DNA of 64,000 bases from NCBI GenBank assembly GCA_932294295.1, contig OW028574.1, positions 30,884,145-30,948,144 of the forward strand, given 5' to 3'. This DNA comes from Alitta virens (lineage: Eukaryota > Annelida > Polychaeta > Phyllodocida > Nereididae). Each line of letters starts with the position of its first letter. Position 1 is the first letter of the stretch. A program made the translations under genes and the position numbers. Below, one piece after another: positions 60,235 to 64,000 of the stretch. Under the pieces are notes generated by a model that saw only the letters and a list, made by a program, of their open reading frames with translations, had not been told where the DNA came from and made no database searches.

Positions 60235-60381
60235 TCATTACCATGTCATTAGGCTTTAGCGGAGTGTGGAAAGCAAGTCTATTGGTTGCGAGCAGCTTAC
60301 AGTAGACTGGTCACTGGACAGGCATGCTGAACAATGGCCACAACAGCTTAGCTGGACAGAGCCACATCTAAAGTGCCCGCG
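60235..60381 (-). repeat. ~147-bp young repeat (partner of 29104-29250)
   Basis: Nearly identical to 29104-29250 in inverse orientation, 31 kb away. Confidence 0.85.
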
Positions 60382-60382
60382 G

Positions 60383-60655
60383 CTAATGCTTAGAATGTGG
60401 TTGGAATGGCTGAGACAGAGCTGAGCTGGAGGTGATAGATGAGACAGGAAAGGTGTTAAATTGGTGTCGTTGGAACCTGGGAGTTTTGGTCTCTATATTG
60501 GAAATTGCTTGAGAGATCAATTGTCCAAAATATGATGATGCTTGTGTCTGGAAATCAAGCAGATGTCCCTGTAGCATTCCTTTGAAACATAATAATGAGT
60601 TTTTGCCAATCTCATTTGGCCCGTGGTTTTCATAGGTTTCCAAGAAGACGTCCAT
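60383..60655 (-). CDS. Unrecognised 90-codon frame
   Basis: Reads QGHLLDFQTQASSYFGQLIS, NIETKTPRFQRHQFN and a serine-rich end. The composition is protein-like and the frame ends beside the young repeat. It could be a terminal exon or a transposon protein fragment. A second frame overlaps it (60517-60783), and a 'ttgcaagcag' acceptor-like site lies upstream at about 60695. No family assigned. Confidence 0.2.
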   Translation of the reverse strand: MDVFLETYENHGPNEIGKNSLLCFKGMLQGHLLDFQTQASSYFGQLISQAISNIETKTPRFQRHQFNTFPVSSITSSSALSQPFQPHSKH

Positions 60656-61299
60656 TTAACTATCATTCCATAAATACATTTACCTAAATCTGCTTGCAAA
60701 ATCAAGGATAGGAAGATACAACAGCTTCTACATGGTAAATCAATAAGTATGGCAACGTTTTGCCTTTTCTTGCGGTCTAGCATTTCTGAGAAATCAATTG
60801 CAGGAATGTCAGTTTCTTCTGGTATATTGGTTAAAGCAGGCGGAATGCTGCATTAATTTGATAATCATCAATATTCATGGCAAAGATATTTCCCACTAGG
60901 CTGTCATTCTGCTTCATCTAACTTCGTTAATTGGGCTCTTAGGGAATTATTCACTCTGCTTCATATTTTGTCTCATTCAGGCAAAGACAGGAATTCAGAT
61001 TACTTAAGGCCATGAGGCTCCATCTATTGCCTTAGTTTTGTAGCTCTTGTTTGAGAAATAGAGGCAATCATCTTGCTGGAATATGGATGCAGGTTGTTGA
61101 CCCAACCAATATGTAGGAAGAAAAAACCTGTTTAAACAACTGAAAAAGGAAGGACAAAAAGAAGTGGGTGGAGACACTTCCTGCCAGCAGAACATCCTTC
61201 ATCGTCTTCATTTTTTCTTTATACACACAGAAATGGCTACAATGCTCGCTTAAAATGTGTCTCCTCCTTCGGCTGTTTTAGCTAGCTTGCTATCTCATT
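60656..61299. other. No gene seen
   Basis: No motif-bearing frame or clear repeat. Confidence 0.45.
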
Positions 61300-61480
61300 A
61301 GGGTTGAATATGAAACCATTTATGGCCGAGGTACTAACTATACGAGTTGAGACAACAGATGAACACTGCCCCAGGACCAATTTGACCACTGGGTTAAGTG
61401 CACGTGATATTAAAATGACAGCATTCTGTACTCCTGGTCCATGCTGAGGCAAGTAAAAGATCCCAATATTCGCCAAGACG
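61300..61480 (+). repeat. SINE-like remnant with shared core
   Basis: Diverged body ending tgctgaggcaagtaaaagat, the same core as the SINEs at 58546 and 59820. Confidence 0.5.
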
Positions 61481-61849
61481 AAACATAACTGGAGTCATTG
61501 TGTTTAATTTTGATAAAGCAAATCAAGATACGCTTAGTTATTTCAGCATATCGACATAAAACCACAAAATAACGCCGTTACATTAACGTGATGAGTTCTA
61601 CATGAGAACATGACAGGACAAGTTTTCTGTGAATATTACGACCATGAAACTACATCTGGCACTGCTCCGATAAGCATTTATGCGCAATCAGCTACAAAAT
61701 TGAGTACATCCCAACGTAAATATATTGATAAAATGATGTCACCATGAGTGGTTTGTTTGCTGTCTGGAATAACTTGGTATAAGGCACTTGAGATCTAATA
61801 GAGAAGTAAGACAGACACTTTTCCAAGTAAATAAAGCATAGAGAGCGGA

Positions 61850-62198
61850 CATACCACGTGATTTTCAGCATAAAATGGATGCGAGACAGCATGTCAATGT
61901 TGATCAGGCTATTGCATGACAACGAATGCATAGTCAAAATGACAGAATGTATAGCAATTGTGTGCAAAAAAAAAACGTTTGCTTATTTTATTCTGGGGAA
62001 AAACGTTTTTGCAACAACCCTCGTGAACGACATGAACTTGCCTTTGAGGGCAGCAATTGCCATATATCTATCTATCTATCTATCTTACTATCCGTCTATC
62101 TATCTATCTATCTGTCTATCTGTCTATCTATCTATCTGTCTATCTATCTATATATCTATCTATCTATCTATCTATATAACAATCTATCTGTCTATCTG

Positions 62199-62239
<41 letters not shown>

Positions 62240-62256
62240 ATATATATATATATCTC

Positions 62257-62288
<32 letters not shown>

Positions 62289-62640
62289 ACCATCTGACTA
62301 TCTATCCTGAATTCAATCTATGTAAACAACAAGAAATGCCACTATTGTTTAAAATTCTTCCTTTGTTGGAAAGTTATTGGGCAATGGTATTAGTGAGTGA
62401 CCTGAGGGACCCTTAGCCTCTGTCACAAAGGACTTGGAAATAGCCTCTAAGCAGAGGTCCTTGGAGGGCCAGGAAGTAGTGCTTGGAGGTCATGGTGTCC
62501 AAGGTCATTTGTGTGAGGGGAGAGACAGTCGTCCTCGGGGCCAAGGGTCTGTTTGACAGTGGCCATGCATAGGAAAGTAGGAAAAGGTCATTGAATCTTG
62601 TGCTGCTTGTTTACATGGAAATTGCAGTGACTGGTTTCAC
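61850..62640 (+). repeat. Interspersed repeat, copy 3 of 3, split by a microsatellite
   Basis: The left block (agacagcatgtcaatgttga at 61884) and right block (aagttattgggcaatggtat, agtgcttggaggtcatggtg at 62370-62520) match 44760-45320. A ~240-bp microsatellite lies between them, where copy 1 has unrelated sequence. Confidence 0.75.
62064..62306. repeat. (TATC)n microsatellite
   Basis: Almost continuous tcta units with tgtc variants and a short (TA)n island at 62237-62252. Serine/tyrosine/leucine frames across it are artefacts. Confidence 0.97.
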
Positions 62641-63265
62641 GGACTATCACAGAATCAGGACAATTTTTCAGCCTGAATTAGCATATATATGGTATATACC
62701 GAAGCTATATATGTTGAATTTTTAGAACGATCTGCTGTTTGTTGAAGGCAGTGTATATAGATCTAACTTTCGCCGACAAGCTAACCATCTCATGGATATA
62801 TACAACTCAGAGCTAAGGATGAGAGTGAAAATACAGAGCAGGGTCATAAACACATTTCATTCATTGACTTCAAGGGAAGCTAAATTATCAAATTTGGCGA
62901 ATAATCAATTACTGTTTTTGTAATATGAATACGGAGAAACATGCAGAGAAATCAGAGGGACAAGAAAATAATATATACAATATTATATACAGGAATTGTT
63001 AAATATATGAACATAAAATACATAACAATTAAGAGATGTCTTAATAGATGGGTGGTAATTACTTTGCAAATTAATTTACAATACTTCAGTTAATTGATTT
63101 ATTGTAGTACCATCACTAAAAATATTTCATTATTTCAATGTAGTAAATATGACAATGAGTATGTTGCAAGCAAAATTCCTTAGGATGTGAGTACTCGAGT
63201 TTATAATCTGTGTCTCCCTAGTATTTTCTTGTCTTGTGCACAGCAAACACTTGACGGGGCTGGGC
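62641..63265. other. No gene seen
   Basis: AT-rich, no motif-bearing frame. Confidence 0.5.
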
Positions 63266-63420
63266 GCTTCACTTAATCAAGTCTTGTTTGTACAGAAGGC
63301 AGTCACCCAAGGCTAAGCAGAGTGCGATCACAGAATTGGAGCCAAAGTAGCTCCTCAAAGACTCTGAATGACAGTGGAGTACCTGAGTTGTACTGGAAGA
63401 GAGGCTTAAGCCATAACTGC
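63266..63420 (+). repeat. Interspersed repeat (partner of 52951-53110)
   Basis: Begins gcttcacttaatcaagtctt, as at 52951. Confidence 0.6.
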
Positions 63421-63607
63421 TGTGCAGTGGTTTAATGGTAATATAGGAAGGAAAATCTTTATTTTAGTGACATGTGGTAAATTACATACATTTGTACGGT
63501 AAACAAACAATAAACAAATGCACAACCACCGGCTATATGTCACCTATTCTTAAAGAGCTAACATTATTATGCATACAATTGATTTTTTTTTCTCATCTGG
63601 ATTGCGT

Positions 63608-64000
63608 TCACCAAGAACTGACCAAGAAACTTCTAAAAGTGATTACAAATACATAAAAAATATCAAACTTATCCATACCATTATAATTTCTATCAATATT
63701 TCCAATTTTCTGAAACAGCCCATTTCTAAAAACAACATAAGAAGCACATATCATTATCAAGTGAAACTCGTCTTTAATTTCATTATCAGTACAAAACATA
63801 CATAATCTTTCATCTATCGGTATACCTCTATACCTTCCTATTTCAAGTTGCAATGGCAAGATTCCAAATCTGAATTGTGCTATTAAAGACCTTGTATACT
63901 TGTCAATATTCATAGATACATAATCTTCAACACTATAACCCCACTTATACATGTTATATGTTCTTAACTTTACTTTTTGAACTCTTTCTGCTTCCCATTT
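63608..64000 (-). pseudogene. LINE D: C-terminal domain, runs off the window
   Basis: The frame is open from the window edge (KWEAERVQKVKLRTYNMYKW) to a stop at 63608. RSLIAQFRFGILPLQLEIGR followed by RLCMFCTDNEIKDEFHLIMI is the post-RT zinc-knuckle-like region (C-X2-C, then Glu-rich, then H) of many animal non-LTR elements. The usual second cysteine after the His is not evident (ICASY). The RT should lie beyond 64000. About 131 codons without a stop suggest a fairly young copy. A host transcript capturing this domain is possible but less likely. Confidence 0.75.

Noticed and set aside
61858..62310. 150-codon Tyr/Leu/Ser frame
   Set aside because: Crosses the TATC microsatellite.
56030..64000. 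A 5' caveolin exon
   Set aside because: Searched for an NRDP-like reading with a donor on the minus strand by eye; nothing convincing, so not annotated.

Overview
This is a eukaryotic, animal-type nuclear window: AT-rich, with spliced coding sequence and dense interspersed repeats. There are no operons, Shine-Dalgarno sites or rRNA genes. The lineage cannot be fixed from the sequence. A caveolin gene, several non-LTR retrotransposon families and tRNA-derived short repeats fit an invertebrate metazoan.

Only one host gene is recognised with confidence: the 3' part of a caveolin gene on the minus strand (55502-56029, two exons, poly(A) signal at 55428-55433). Its 5' exon or exons were not found and may lie beyond the right edge. 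A few other open frames (4985-5242, 24791-25375, 47825-48060, 48147-48249, 60383-60655) are listed as unrecognised.

Layout: 0.2-3.4 kb holds a decayed element with a PIF1-like helicase and a PHD finger. 3.4-4.6 kb has a partial GC-rich 21-bp-repeat element, a 101-bp inverted repeat and a small inverted element. 6.1-11.4 kb holds two diverged direct copies of an unknown repeat. 14.3-17.7 kb is a foldback-like element with long terminal inverted repeats and TAA target duplications. 18.7-23.0 and 39.8-43.3 kb are two copies, in opposite orientation, of a large composite element. They share terminal inverted repeats and arms with tRNA-like modules but enclose different LINE cores. 27-28.8 kb is a decayed third LINE, and a fourth runs off the right edge.

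The rest (29-39 and 44-63 kb) is mostly non-coding with short repeat families. The most striking is a set of five palindromic ~120-bp elements carrying CRE-like (TGACGTCA) and CCAAT motifs. There are also a near-perfect 149-bp hairpin, a pair of ~270-300-bp MITE-like elements, SINE-like repeats and several microsatellites.

The genes do not form a shared pathway; the window is best read as repeat-rich intergenic and intronic DNA around the end of one caveolin gene.
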